Assembly (NCBI RefSeq): GCF_029784165.1
Contig: NC_073696.1
Span: 81,714,220 to 81,778,219 of the forward strand
DNA from: Wyeomyia smithii
Lineage: Eukaryota; Arthropoda; Insecta; Diptera; Culicidae
Length of the DNA: 64,000 nucleotides
Direction: 5' to 3'
Shown here one piece after another: positions 44,700 to 56,586 of the stretch. A program made the translations under genes and the position numbers. Positions within the stretch are counted from its first letter, which is position 1. Each line of letters opens with the position of its first letter. Under the pieces are notes generated by a model. It ran no database searches. It was not told the DNA's origin and saw only the letters and a list, made by a program, of their open reading frames with translations.

Positions 44700-45310
44700 T
44701 TGAGTTTTGTATAGTTATTACAGAATAAAATCGCTTCAAATGACCTGTAATTGAATATCGACCATTTTTGGTCTGAATGAAACTTTGCACACGTATTTGG
44801 CTTAGCGAACTGCAGTAATTTTTGCAGCAATCGATTGGAAAATCATCTACGCATATTTTGATTATTCGAACTATTGTACTATAAAAAAATTGTCACACCT
44901 TGTTGAAACGCAGATTTCGACCTTTGATTGGTTGCTTGATACCTGCACGGTCGACAGAATTTTACACCTAGTATACCGGCAATGCCTCCTCAGCTGGTCT
45001 CGAGGTACGATGCTGGCCTAACAAGCCTGTTGTCGTAGGTTCGAGTCTCGGCTCGGGAGAGACTGTTATTGTCAGTAGGATCGTAGCGCTAGCCTCGCAA
45101 TTGTCCTGTACACTTAACAGTTGGGTGCGAAATCTGTGTATAGTAAACAGAAGGTCAAGTTCCGAATCGGAATGTAGCGCCAAGGCTTTGCTTTAAATCG
45201 GCAATGCACTCGTTGGGCTATATAAGAGCCTGCTTTTGCTCAAAACTATCAGTTTACTAGTTAATGGCCAATAGGACGGTTCTAGCTAAGCAATAGTGGC
45301 TAGAAACTAA
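44700..45310 (+). repeat. dispersed repeat R34 (copy 2), interrupted by a SINE
   Basis: Aligns with 34590-35330 on both sides of the SINE at 44986-45198. The front part (44740-44810) also matches the T22 arms, with TTTGCACACGTATTTGGCTT. Confidence 0.65.
44977..45207 (+). mobile_element. tRNA-derived SINE (family S1, copy 2) with target duplication
   Basis: CGGCAATGC at 44977-44985 is repeated at 45199-45207. Between them, 213 bases begin CTCCTCAGCTGG with a tRNA-like head: an A-box-like GCTGGTCTCGAGGTACGATG and a B-box GGTTCGAGTCTCGG. The body ends GCCAAGGCTTTGC without a long A tail. The related repeat copy at 35195-35215 lacks the SINE and has a single GAGAATGC at this place, which independently proves insertion. 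It will be silent unless mobilised by a LINE; the partner LINE is unknown. Confidence 0.88.
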
Positions 45311-45929
45311 CTTATGAGTAGAAATCTGAGTTTAAAACTTTTTACCACAAGTTTTGTAAAAATGACAAGTTTCAATAAAAATTTCAATTGCAAGGGGAAA
45401 TTCAAAATTTTTGTATCAATATAAAATTTAGTGTTTATTTTCTAATTTTCTAAACTTTTTTTAAATAATACTTGAAGTCGGATCCATTCAGATAGTCATT
45501 TATTATGAGCTTTTTTGTTTAAAATGACAATTTAAATCGTTAAACTCATTTGAGAAAAAATTGCAAAAAAAGTTTGAACCTTAATATAAAATTTATCCTT
45601 TATTTCTCCATTCTGGATTTTTTTTCCAACAGCTTTGTTATAATTTTGAGTTTTTTTTGCGGTATAAAAAAGTTTCACATTTTTTTGGGTTTTCGGATCG
45701 TTTGACGTGGTTCTGTTTTCCTGTTTCATTATATGATCTTCTTTCATGCAAATGATAGATTTTCATTTTCTTTGATAAAACAGTATTTGATTAAACCAGT
45801 GAAGATAATATTTGAGTTATTGAAATGAAAAAAATAATGTCTCCTGTGACAAATAAAATTTTGGAATGTTTTTGAGGTTGTCCTACTCAACAACAAACAC
45901 GCTCAGAGAAAAATGAAAGTATGGAAGCT
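45311..45929. other. unassigned AT-rich DNA
   Basis: No gene. CAGATAGTCATTT and neighbouring phrases near 45490 resemble the T22 arm near 22750, so a degraded T22 relative may extend here. Confidence 0.4.
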
Positions 45930-46340
45930 CTCTGTTACCTCATTATGCCAGTATTTTTTGTTTTATTTATGCATGCTCAGTTCTGTTCAAAATGGCTTCG
46001 AAACAAGGAGCTTTGTGCAAGAGCATTGTACAGTTCTTGCTGAACTAAATTTTAGCAAAAGTTTCACGGTAAACTATTTTGAAAGCGAACATCTTCCGGT
46101 TTCGTGTATGTATAATTTCCTGCAAACCCCAACAACAATTCGCCAGGAAGGTGGTGTAAGACTGGCCGAATTAATGGACAAAAATTGACCTCGTTCTTCT
46201 TGTCTAAATCATGGTTCAAGTCCAGTGGTCTGGCAAGAGAGAGTGTACCAGAACGAATTTTTGAAGACAATTTTGATTCAATTTCTTCACAAACATTACA
46301 CTGGTCGACATAATGAAAGAAGAGTGCACTCTGAAAGCTC
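45930..46340 (+). pseudogene. Tc1-like transposase remnant (family T27, copy 2, front part)
   Basis: Aligns with 27380-27660 (TTTATGCATGCTCAGTTCTG, AAAATGGCTTCGAAACAAGG, GAGCATTGTACA, ATTTCCTGCAAACCC, CGCCAGGAAGGTGG). Translation gives MASKQGALCKSIVQFLLN and later MVQVQWSGKREC across stops. No intact domain. The C-terminal part of the same family is at 47310-47530, so the two were probably one element later split by other repeats. Confidence 0.55.
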
Positions 46341-46674
46341 ATACCAAAAAAACGAATGATTATAGCTATTCAATCATTCCTATGAATTTTGGTCCCACTA
46401 GCCATTACCAAAACGCGTAATCTTATGAGAGAGTTCGCATAGTAATTACTCGCCGGGTTCGTCGCTTTAACGTTATAAATAAACCGAAAGGACAAGGACG
46501 TGGCCGGCGTCGTTTTTGACCCTTCAAAGTGTTGAAAACTTGTACATTGGAATGGTCGGTCACTCCCAGTCCCACTCAGTTGCTTCAATGTGCAATTTCA
46601 CTCATTTAAGTCTCTGAAAAAAAGTAAGTGGCTAGAGACACGACTTTATATCGATCGCCTATAAAAAATTGCCT
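46341..46674. other. unassigned DNA
   Basis: No gene recognised. Confidence 0.4.
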
Positions 46675-47300
46675 CCATCGCTTATGATAGAAAATTCCAT
46701 AATATTCCACGCAAATTTAAATGCACTTAATTTTCAAACAAACTCGTGGTTTACGTCAGAAGCAAACTGAAATTTAAATATCGACAATTTCAATGATGGA
46801 AACGAAAACTTTGATTGTCCAGCTGTCTTATGAGTATAAGAAATACCGTTAATCACAAAGCAACCTGTGAACAACCACTAATTGAAACAAATCGACCTAT
46901 ATTGCAGCCATTCAGGAGCCACTTCGGGTGCTGAAATAAAATGCCTGCAAAACATATGGAAACTGCTTAAAATAGGTTCGGGATGATTGGCATAGTGTTC
47001 CTCGATTGGTAACTTTAATTCATTATTGTTAAAGTTTGCTCACTTAGTTTTACAATATGAAAACAAGTTTTAACTGAGAAAAAGATAGAGAAAAGATTGA
47101 TATACTTCTGTTTGAATTTCACCCAACACATTTCGAGTATTTCTTCCCAATACACAGGCGGTTCCTTAAGCTGCTTAGAATATGTTCCCTACCCTATATG
47201 TCAGAAGCAACTGAAATTGGAATGAGAAGATATTTTACGTGACGTGTAAAATTCAGATTTTTTTACTGTGTACATTTTTCCGATTTGAGCTTTAAGAGTG
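46675..47300 (+). repeat. dispersed repeat R46 (copy 1), split by a T22 derivative
   Basis: The outer parts 46675-46775 and 47199-47300 align with 63600-63760: CGCTTATGATAGAAAATTC, ATATTCCACNCAAATT, CGTGGTT(T/A)ACGTCAGAAGC, ACTGAAATTTAAA, AATGAGAA and GACGTGTAA. The copy at 63600 is uninterrupted and shows the empty site. Confidence 0.7.
46776..47196. mobile_element. internally deleted derivative of T22
   Basis: From TATCGACAATTTCAATGATG (matching 22167 onward) the sequence jumps to material matching 24880-25170 (TTGATTGTCCAGCTGTCTTA, ATATTGCAGCCATTCAGGAG). It then matches 25338-25360, and finally the right end 25859-25908 (AATACACAGGCGGTTCC to CCCTACCCTA). The first about 77 bases of T22, including its left terminus, are missing. 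About 20 bases (GTCAGAAGCAACTGAAATT with one extra A in the left copy) are present on both sides. Confidence 0.75.
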
Positions 47301-47309
47301 CACCTGTGT

Positions 47310-47530
47310 TGACCAGTGTTATGGAAGCATGTGATTTAGCCAGATAAAGCATTATTTCATTACGGCAATAAACACAAACGTTCCTGAAGAACCATTCGAC
47401 CCCATTTGTATCCAATAATAGGCAACCCAACGAATCTGATTCAGTGTCGTCCAATCAAAGATTTCTTTAGCATTTTAAGGTCCTTGGCGTACAAAAATGA
47501 CTGGAGGGCAAACGAACTGCAAACCATTCT
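47310..47530 (+). pseudogene. Tc1-like transposase C-terminal fragment (family T27)
   Basis: One frame near 47412-47520 reads NPTNLIQCRPIKDFFSILR followed by NDWRANELQTI. This corresponds to the NPPN-P-RPIE-FW block with the third acidic catalytic position of Tc1-like transposases, where the acid is replaced by lysine here (RPIK). The preceding 47338-47400 matches the FWPD region of copy 1. Inactive. Confidence 0.65.
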
Positions 47531-48039
47531 TATTTTTTTTTTTGTTGATAACGAATTTATCTTCATAAGAAATAAATAAATTATCTTGAAGTACATCTAC
47601 CTTTTTTGACAGCGATACAAAAAAAATTGTCATTCGTTATTTTTCGAACACCTCCCGCAGCCCAGCATACCTTCCTGCGGTTTGCGGGGATTTTTGATAC
47701 TACGAAGGTAATCCCAGGAGTCTTGCCTGGCTAGAAATGTTTCTCGAGATTAGTGACATCAAAGCGTTTAGTTTAGTTTAGTTTAGTTTATGTTTGACAG
47801 TCATCAATAGTCTTTGCAAACATGGAAAACATTGGCCGTCATTCTATGATTCAATGCTTGCTTTTGAAAAGTTCAACCCTAACCTATATCAAAACTCAAC
47901 TGGATTATATTCTGGGGAATCGGAACCGTGAGAACAAATTTCTCAGTAGATATTCAGACCAAAACTGATGACGACATTCCACAAAATGATATTACATGAT
48001 CGTCGGTCACAGTTACGCGAGCCAGCAGACATAATATTT
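47531..48039. other. unassigned DNA
   Basis: No gene recognised apart from the pentanucleotide repeat inside. 47880-48040 may include the start of the mariner remnant that follows. Confidence 0.4.
47766..47790. repeat. (GTTTA)5 pentanucleotide repeat
   Basis: Five exact GTTTA units. Too short to be telomeric. Confidence 0.9.
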
Positions 48040-48430
48040 AAAAGTGCTGTGCATCGTAAAATTGACTCAAGCTTTGGACATTACAAAGCTATGCATCAAG
48101 TGTCGCGTTTACTAACTTAGTTTCAAAAACAGCGTTGCTACGAAGTTTTCAACGAGGATTCAGTATCATTTCGCAGTAACAGAGTTTGATATTTATGTCG
48201 GCTTATAACCATGGACGAAACATGGGTCAACTAATGTACTATATTTTATATCCGTGATGTAATAACAATCGACAAAATGTATTGCAGGTGAAGGCAGTTT
48301 TTTCCGCCGGTAAAGTCATAGCATCAGTATTCTATGGTGGGCCTAGAATCACTGATTGTCTTTTTTATCATAAACCAACTCAGAAATATGATTTACCCAG
48401 AGATAAATATGAGTTTATTATTCATTGTAC
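48040..48430 (+). pseudogene. mariner transposase fragment
   Basis: Across frameshifts the typical mariner order is visible. HQVSRLLT near 48096 corresponds to KWVPRLLT, TMDETWVN near 48211-48234 carries the first catalytic aspartate, and SAGKVIASVFYGG near 48300-48340 corresponds to SAGKVMASVFWD. The residue aligned with the W-D pair has been lost to GG. No complete frame and no TIR were found. Old and inactive. Confidence 0.75.
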
Positions 48431-51400
48431 AAAAAATTATTGCAAGAGCTTTTTATGCAGAATATATTTGTATTTGATTTGTGTGAATAGTTACTATTAA
48501 AAGTTAGGTTGGGTAAACCAGTTATAATGTTAATTCTATAGCAAACATATTTTAATAGACTGACTTTGTCGAAAAGCTAGTGCTGATTGCGATATCGCGC
48601 TTTTAGTACGTAGAATTTTTGCTAGATGGCAAAAGTAAATATTTTACCTACAAAAGTTCGAACCGAAATGTAGAACCAAGAGCGAAAAAAAAACAAACTA
48701 TGAGAAAATACAACCATTTCAAGCAATCCTAAGACTGAATAAAACGATGTACATCGTTTCAAAACTTTCTTCTTAACATTTTTTGTTTTCACGAACAAGC
48801 TGTTTTGCGTATATTTTCGAACTCCGCAAAACCATCCTTACAGATGGTGAAACCTCCACTACAATGTAAATAACAGTAGAAACCACCATCAAGCGATCGC
48901 CAATTGCTACTTCCGTCTAATTGATTTGCACAAAAGAACTGTCTTCGAGTGTCGACTGCCCCCAAGCTCAACAGTAAACATAACCATCAAATCTGTGCTC
49001 TACACTGCGCAAAGCTGCACACACAACTCGCGACGAAAATACTTACGATCGTTACGGTGCAGAATTACGACCGATCGCGCGACACGAATGTTCATCGGAG
49101 GGCAAATTAAATTAATGAACAAAAGGACAGTATATTAACACGGAATATTTTAAGTCACACTCCTGGAGGTTTGAAAAATGAATCTCGCCGTTCTGTGGCG
49201 AAGAAAACGTGCGAGTGAGAATTTGGTTGCTCGTTTTTCCTTGCCTCTTTTCAATGGTGCAGGCTGTTAGTTGAGCACGCATCTGACCAACTCGCGTGGA
49301 GAAAGGAATAGGGGACGATTGAACGGGAGAAAAGAAAAAAAATAGTCATAAATATTGGGAAGTGATTGGAATGGTGAACCGTACGCTGCGAGGGGGAACA
49401 CGAGTGATCATCTGAAATCATAAAAAAAGAAACCCGATGAAAATCTGAGGAGACTTGTTGCCACCAGACAGGGAACCCGAGCCAACGCGATAGAGGTGGT
49501 CAGGTTTAAAGTGTGGATTATTTATCTGATTCGATGATGTTAATTCCTGAAGCCTATCTAAGATGAGACATCAGCTATTAGAAAATAGCTATAAACTCAT
49601 TCATATATCTTGTGCAAGGTAATTACAGTTTCAATGGTAAAGAAATATTATTCTTTCAAATTTCACTCAAACAATGTGCAACACTTTGTTCCCCTGTTTC
49701 TATACTTTCTTAATTCATATAATCGTGGAAACTGATTGAAATTTCTGATAGAATTATACGATTTATCCATCAATTTCAATTATAAATATGCAAGGTTCTG
49801 CGAATGCAACTCAATTTTTAAAGTCCACAAACGACCACTTCTTATTTATGACTTTCCACAGCTTATCTCTAATCGCGAATATTCTCCTTTACTGCTTGTA
49901 GACCACTTGGTAAGCACATCAACGTGTTTCATTTATAAAAAAGCAGCACCCTAATCGCCATAGAAACAGAGACTAATAAAATTTGTTAAATAATTTGTTT
50001 CTCCTTAAGCACACATAAAACAGAACAAATTTAATGTCCTGATGAATGGTTAGTAAACAACAAGAAAAAAGAAAAGAAAAAGAAGAGAAGAACACATAAA
50101 AAGCAGAAAACCAACGCCACCAGCTTCAACACTAGAGAATCCAACTAAACCCCGCAACTCGAAGAAGAATTCTGTATACCTTTGGTTCTATCTCTATCAT
50201 TTTATCAATGATGGAGATCCGGGGCGCAGATATGTAACTACAAGGCATTAATGTCACCATTTCATACAGTTATTCACATTTGCAGGAGAAATTCCGCCCT
50301 ACCGCACGTAGCACAAACAACCGGGAATAGCCAGCATAGCTCTAGCACGAGCCGAGGTGTACAACATTAACTTTCACTGTGCTCAATCACTATTCCATCT
50401 TATTCAACGTTCACTTCATCTTAGAGGAACAATTCAAATTGGCAGCGGATGACCTTATCTTCCGAAGCAACCGTTTCACGATAAGTGTCGTCGCGCACTG
50501 TCTTTTCTGTCACTTCTTTCCGGCTTTCCGAAGATCGATTATGCCTTTGGCGAAGGAAACCGCGAAAACATCCAAGTTTTATGTCCCACAATTACTCACT
50601 CTTCGTTGGTTGTTTCGAGATTTTCTGGCCCCATGATTTCCAGAGGACGGTCAGGGAACGCTTTGCGCTTGACGTTGATGATATATCATGCAAGATTTAT
50701 AATCACAATACAAATTTCACACACATATATCTGGTAACGCAGCTTTGAGTATCATCGTTATCGTTAATTCAGTTGGCTTGGAATCTGATGAACGCCAGTC
50801 GAAATTCTGAAACGCGGCTACAGGCGAACCGTAATGTTCAAACGACGTCACGCGTCCGCAGAAATCGGCACCCGTCGGTACCGGCCCACTGTTCCACTGA
50901 GGACGGAAGAAACGTAGATTCGCTATTAATTACATTCGTTTAAATGCGCGTTGCAAAAAGTTAACTGTTTTGTTAATTTCAAACGTTACAGTACGATCTG
51001 CCAGCGGCAACGGCTGACTCGGTGCGTTATTCGGACCAAACAAATATAGGTTATCTGCACCGACGGCGGCTCGGAAACAGCTTTAATTGCTGCTAAATTG
51101 TGCTATTTATTCTTATGCAATTTTCGCACCGCAATTGGTCATATCCTGCTTTTGGCTGGTGACCACCCGTTGGGTGTATCACTTTTCACTCGCACTGTGT
51201 CGTCATTCGACTGTTTACGCGAACTTTTCCCGGCGCCCGTGAATTTTTCAAACTGTTTGGATAAAATTTCGCCTTTTTATCTCCGATGACGATGGCCAAA
51301 GGTACCAGTGTGCTGAATTAATGGCATACACGAGTAATTATTTGCCTTTACTGTTACGCTAATTTGTATACTTTCGCACCGAATTCTACTGAAATTAGAT

Positions 51401-51832
51401 TATGCTTCTTCCTTGAGTTCGTGGCACGTCGGAGTGAGTTTCGTAAAGGCGGACATTGGTCGGCACGCAGTACGGTGCAAAGTCACGCACCGGAACAGGT
51501 TACCGCTGTTGACACGTTCGAATTACATGTGCTACAGTACGTTTTATTCGTCCGACGACGACACGCTTTTCTAACTCGATTTCTTTTTCTCTCTCACATA
51601 TCAACTTTCTGTTGGGGAAAGAAGGAAAAAACAAAAAAAAACATATAAGATTTTTTGCTATGCTCAACTTTACGGGTGCCTCTCAGGTGTGAATGAAGTG
51701 CGAATCAAAGTGCTTATTATTTCTATGATGTGATTTGAAAACCATTCGAGTTTTCTATGATTTAGTATATTCTAGATGCCGGTCGCCAACCTCATCACTG
51801 AACTGTTAAGTGATTTAGCTGGATGCAATTTA
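48431..51832. other. unassigned DNA, no gene recognised
   Basis: About 3.4 kb. The parts 48900-49500 and 50300-51550 are less AT-rich and have few repeats, so they may be unique host sequence (intron, promoter or untranslated region). The frames of 60-94 codons show no domain. No splice-supported exon can be argued from sequence alone. Confidence 0.4.
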
Positions 51833-52271
51833 AGGTATGTTTGGACTATCTGATTTTTTCATCTGATTCGAGCTGATTGCTCGAAAATATTTCGAATGCA
51901 ATGTTGTTTTACGTTTACACCTATTAGATATTGTAATTCGACATGCCGTTCGATATGTCGAATGAAATAGAAACGTTTCTATTTTTCGTTCGACTCCAAG
52001 AACATAGCAACCTTTGATTTTTTTGGGTTTTTTGTTTTGGATTTCCATAACAAACATCATTTTCATTTCTTGTGTGCTGGCAAATATTGAAATAGGGAAA
52101 AGAATTCATTTGACATTCATTTGGCAGTTCTTCCTTTTGATTTGTGCAAGCAGTGTGAACACCGTCATAAAAACAGATTCGACAAAGTATGTCGAACGGT
52201 AAATCGAGCAGACTTTCGATATCTGCAGTGGTCAAAATCAGACCGACATGTCTAATAGTCTAAACGTACCT
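51833..52271. mobile_element. 439-bp TIR MITE
   Basis: Left end AGGTATGTTTGGACTAT and right end (reverse complement AGGTACGTTTAGACTAT) are inverted with two mismatches. ATATGTCGAATG-type and TCGAACGG-type blocks pair further in. No coding capacity. Flanks TTA and CTA do not give a clear duplication. Confidence 0.7.
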
Positions 52272-53099
52272 CTAGAATTATCAGTGAACCCATCCTAATT
52301 CATTCGAAAACTATACAAAAAAAAATAAACACGGTGATCGATTCGATGTTACCACGATTTATGAAAACGTTGTAAATTCTTTGTTAAAAATATCCTATGT
52401 GTTGAAATTCCAAAATACATTACTTTGCGACACATTGATACGTATCACAAAATTAATATAGCAAAAATTGGCATTTTTGAATCTCCAGAAAACATCAAAA
52501 CAACAAAAGTGGCTACAGAAAACACGGAACAAGGAATAAAAACACCAGAATCACGAAAATACGTTCGAAATACTTTTTGTTTAAATGTATCGAAACAATT
52601 TTAAACAAAAAACTACGAAAAATAATATCGATAAAAGGATAATAATAATAACAAAAAAAAACGAAAAGGTAAAATGAAAAGTGGTTAGAAACATGTTTTT
52701 ATGTGAACTTTAACGAAAAACCAAAACGGTTGGAAAAAAATAAATTACAAAAATAAGACAACAGCAATATCTTCGAAGCAATTTGTTGCCCACATTTCAA
52801 TGCTATGCGACAACAGCCATCGCCTACTACGATGACCAACATATATTTGCATTTTTTTTTAGTTCTGCATTAAACTGAAAGTTGTTATTACTCTTCAGTA
52901 ATGTTATAGACAAAACGATCATTTAGAATTTCAAAAAAACTTTATACAAGATGTTTACCTGCCCGAAAAACGACCCTGTGCGAAATTTCAGCACAATCAG
53001 ATTTAAAATGAGGCGGCGCAAGGCGATTGCACTTAGTTTTTTCAGAAATCCGAAAAATAACCCGGGAGGGGAAGGGGGAGGTTGTGGGAAATTTCGGTT
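52272..53099. other. AT-rich unassigned DNA
   Basis: Very A-rich from 52310 to 52760. No gene. A C/G-rich GGGAGGGGAAGGGGGAGG stretch lies near 53062. Confidence 0.45.
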
Positions 53100-53504
53100 T
53101 CCGTTTTTTTTCAATTCCATGTGGCTTGCATACATGAAACGTCGGGATCTGTTGTCGTCTGTTTTTTTAATCGACTCTGGGACTTTTTTTTAATTGCGGG
53201 AGGCGGAAAATTTATGCGGAATTTTCTACTGAAACTGATCGCTAGTGTCACCAAATAAGTTGTACAATTATATGCACCATAAATATCACCAAATACATTA
53301 TTTTTCATTAGGGTAGTTCATTTATTCATAGGGTGGTTCAAATGTTGCAAAAAAAAAATAAAAATAAAATGAAAGATCTTTTTGCCTTTCTCCTAGAAAG
53401 GTATAGCAATCACTGGAAAAACCAAAGGTATAAAAGTGCTTCAGAGGGTCGAATCTCGTATATCAATCGACTTAGTTCGACGAGCTGAGCATTTTCTGTA
53501 TAAG

Positions 53505-53507
53505 TGT

Positions 53508-53557
<50 letters not shown>

Positions 53558-53565
53558 ATGCATGT
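53505..53565. repeat. (GT)n microsatellite inside M1
   Basis: GT tract at the position corresponding to 11549-11603 in the other M1 copy. Confidence 0.9.
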
Positions 53566-53750
53566 AACGGTCTCCCAATCTCACTCGATTTTCTCAGAGA
53601 TGGCTGGACCGATTTTCATGAAAGTAATTGCAAATGAAAGGTCCAGTTGCCCCATAGAACCCTATTGAATTTCATCGTAATCGGATTTTTAGTTTCGAGG
53701 TTATGTATCAAAATGTGAAAATCACAAAACTTCAATATTTTAGTAACTAC

Positions 53751-53810
53751 GCATTTGAACAAAATTGGTATCAAAAGAACGCATTTGAACAAAATTGGTA
53801 TCAAAAGAAA
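53751..53810. repeat. 30-bp exact tandem duplication in M1
   Basis: Two copies of a unit beginning GCATTTGAACAAAATTGG (53751-53780 and 53781-53810). Absent from the other M1 copy. Confidence 0.9.
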
Positions 53811-55220
53811 CTTCATTATCTCAGAAACTACACAACCGATTCGAACTAAATTGGTTTTAAATAAACTGGCTTCCTAAAAAACTTTTAACTTTTGAATTTT
53901 ATATAGATTGGACTTGTAGTTCAAAAGCTAAGGACAGAAGCGTGTTCTGGAGACTATTAAATCTCACTCATGTTTCTCAGAGATAGCTGGACTGATTTTC
54001 ATAAAATCAGTGTCATATGGAAGGTACAGTTGCTTGATTTTTTCTGCAATCGGACAATTACTTTGCCTGTTGTGTTTAAAAATGTGAAATCCAGCTATGA
54101 AAAGAAAAAAATATTCCGAAGACTACTCAAACTCACTCACTTTTCTTAGAGAATGTTGAACCGATTTTCACAAAATTAGTGTCAAATGAAAGGTTCCTCA
54201 TAACACCCTATTAAATTTTACTGTAATCGGACTTAAACTTCGTCTGTAATGAATCAAATGTGAAAATCACGAAACTTCATTATCTAAGAAACTACGCAAC
54301 CGATTTGAACAATACTGATTTTAGATGAACGGGCTAGTTAAGGGTTAACTGACGAATTATTATGATTGTACACGTGGTTCAAAAGTTGTGAAAAGCAAGT
54401 CATTTTCGATATAGAAAAAAAAATCTTACTATAAACAATCAAATCAAAAATTATATTTTAACGAATGATATATCGAGCCTACATATAATCGAGTCCAACC
54501 TATATATGAGTACAGTGACGTTTCGATTATAGCACGATTAAAAAAAAATTGCGTCATATATTTGAAACATATTTATTTCATGTTATTCGCATGTGGTAAT
54601 GTATGTTCATTGAAGATTTTGAAGATTATGTTTTAAATGTTAGGTATGGTTTCACTGCTACCAATGATTTGTTATTTTAGAGTGATAAATAAATCCAGCA
54701 AATATTATCAAGGAGTACTTTTTCTCTGAAATGAAGTGTGTCGTGTAAATCTATTTTAACAAATAATAAGTACGAATGAGAAAGGCTTGGTCTGACCGCT
54801 AGGTGGATTAATTTAGGTTTTTTTACTGAATACCACTAGAAAAATTGCTGAGAATTCAATACAGATCGGACTCGATTATGCGGAGCATTCAAAAATATTT
54901 CACTCCGGATAATCGAGCCGTTAATTGAATTAAATTTTTCATTTTTTAGCTTGTGAAAAACTTTGCTCATAAAAAATATTGTGCATATTCGATAAATGTG
55001 CCGACATAAAAATTAAAATGGTTCAATAACTGTTTGTAGATGTTGGCATATATGATAAAAAACAAGAATTTCAATGTATTTATCTCGGAGATGTCTGCAT
55101 GTAACTATTTATATGCCACAGATTTAATTTGAAAGGTGCAGCTACTTTTAATTCCGTATGAACTTTATTGCAACCAGTTAACAGAGTACCTTATTGGTGA
55201 CTATTCAACCGTTGCGGCAC

Positions 55221-55504
55221 AATCAGCTAAAAAAACAATATCGCACGCTTAGCCTTGGGGCTAATAGCGGTCTCGATCAACTAGATTAGTTGAGAGAATT
55301 CGTTATCGATATTGTTTTTGGCATGTTTTGCATGTGTAGGATAAGTACAACGATACACCGTGCCCCAGTGCTGAGTCGAGAAAATTTCCAGCTCGAAAAT
55401 ATCCTCGGTTCGATCGGGAATCGAACCCGATATCACAACCGTGTGGGAGAGCTAGCCGACCGACATCGCTAACCACAGAACCACGGGGACCACAAAATCA
55501 GCTA
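55221..55504 (-). mobile_element. tRNA-derived SINE (family S3) with target duplication
   Basis: AATCAGCTA occurs at 55221-55229 and 55496-55504. Read on the minus strand, the 266-bp body starts at the right with a tRNA-like head: GTCCCCGTGG, an A-box-like GTGGTTAGCGATGTCGG and a B-box GGGTTCGATTCCCGATC. It runs through CTCGACTCAGCACTGGGGCA and ends at the left in ATTGTTTTTTT. The head is not a functional tRNA, since the D-arm region is too long. This is a different family from S1 and S2. Confidence 0.88.
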
Positions 55505-55651
55505 CGAATAAGGAAAAGCGACTGGGATTTAATAAGCAGTAACCCGTCCAAGCGACGGGTACGGTGAACAAATATTGAAAATTTGATCATAATAAGATGA
55601 ACCTAATAAATCGTGCCATTTTCTCTATGCATAAGTTAGTTGACAATGCAG

Positions 55652-56586
55652 TACCATGGAACGGGGTGAAATTGATCAATTTTTATAATATTTTCCAATT
55701 AATTAGTTTCATGTACATTTTTCCCAAAATAGTATATATTTAAAATAAGTACTGGCATGTGCTCTAGAAAAACTCTATGGCTATTGGTGAAATTTCTGTC
55801 GTCTACTTCATTAAATAAATTCGAGAATTCTATGAGGTAACATGAGATAAATCGGGGTGAAATTGATCACCCCTGAAATCCATACATTCTATTGGAAATG
55901 TGCTTTTTTCATGTTTACGATAAATGATGATTTCTGGACTGAAAAATATCAATCACAGGTAGTTTGGAAACGAAAATAACGATATTTCAGGTTTTTTTTT
56001 GTTCACACAACATTTATTTGACACGGCACAATAGATATTTCAGGTTGAAGTTTATTCGTTTTGGTTCACGAGCTGCAGTTTGCTTAAATTGCTCTCATTA
56101 TTGTTAGATCGATTTTAATTCGGTTTGTTGCAAAAGCTTTAAAACTAGCTCTGAAATTGAAATCTTTGAAGTTTTCTGTGAATTCTTCAGTATTACTTTG
56201 ATGGCATGGAAAAATCATTGTTGAAAATTATATTTTTTGAGCTTTTATCAAACTTTACTCACTTCTACAAATTTAACGTAATTAACCCCTAACTAGGATT
56301 ACTTCAAGTTAATTCAATACTTTTTTTTTGTTATTTAGAAACTTGTTCGATCAAATTTGATTGTGTTTTGACTGAGTTGGAAGAAGTTTTCAAAAATATG
56401 TTAAATTGCACCGGGCATGCAAGGGTTAACTTTGACAGGTTTGTGAATCTTTCAAAAGTTGCATTTTAGGACGCGTAAACATTGCCTAGTTTTGTGAGAT
56501 CAGTATCTTTTGATTATTATATTTTATCACGAATTCCCAGGTGATCAATTTCACCCCACTGATCAATTTTACCCCATTCCACGGTA
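55652..56586. mobile_element. 935-bp TA-flanked TIR MITE
   Basis: The left end TACCATGGAACGGGGTGAA and the right end (complement TACCGTGGAATGGGGTAAA) are inverted repeats beginning at TA. GGGGTGAAATTGATCA recurs near 55666, 55852 and, inverted, twice at the right (56538-56575). No transposase. Confidence 0.75.
55981..56046 (-). mobile_element. 40-bp LINE tail insertion with 13-bp target duplication
   Basis: GATATTTCAGGTT stands at 55981-55993 and 56034-56046. The 40 bases between, read on the minus strand, are TATTGTGCCGTGTCAAATAA followed by ATGTTGTGTGAAC and A residues. This is the same 3' end as the insertion at 21143 and close to the tail of the full-length LINE. The exact 13-bp duplication makes the insertion certain. 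Confidence 0.85.

Larger units (their letters stand above)
53385..54825. mobile_element. repeat family M1 (copy 2), 1.4 kb
   Basis: Same ends and inner order as the copy at 11428: GCCTTTCTCCTAGAAAGG at the left, GAGAAAGGCTTGGTCTGACC and GCTAGGTGGATTAATTTAGG at the right, and a (GT)n tract. It has three diverged repeats of the TTCTCAGAGATGGCTGGACC block (near 53592, 53974, 54144). It lacks the 13070-13560 type tandem block. Inserted in the left arm of P2. Confidence 0.72.

Noticed and set aside
45030..45065. A tRNA gene on the plus strand
   Set aside because: The B-box belongs to a SINE present in at least two full copies with duplications.
47766..47790. Telomere-like repeat
   Set aside because: Only five GTTTA units, not the TTAGG insect motif, and internal to other sequence.
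55400..55494. A tRNA gene on the minus strand
   Set aside because: A and B boxes are present but the D-arm region is too long, no closed acceptor stem is seen, and the sequence continues as a SINE with target duplication.
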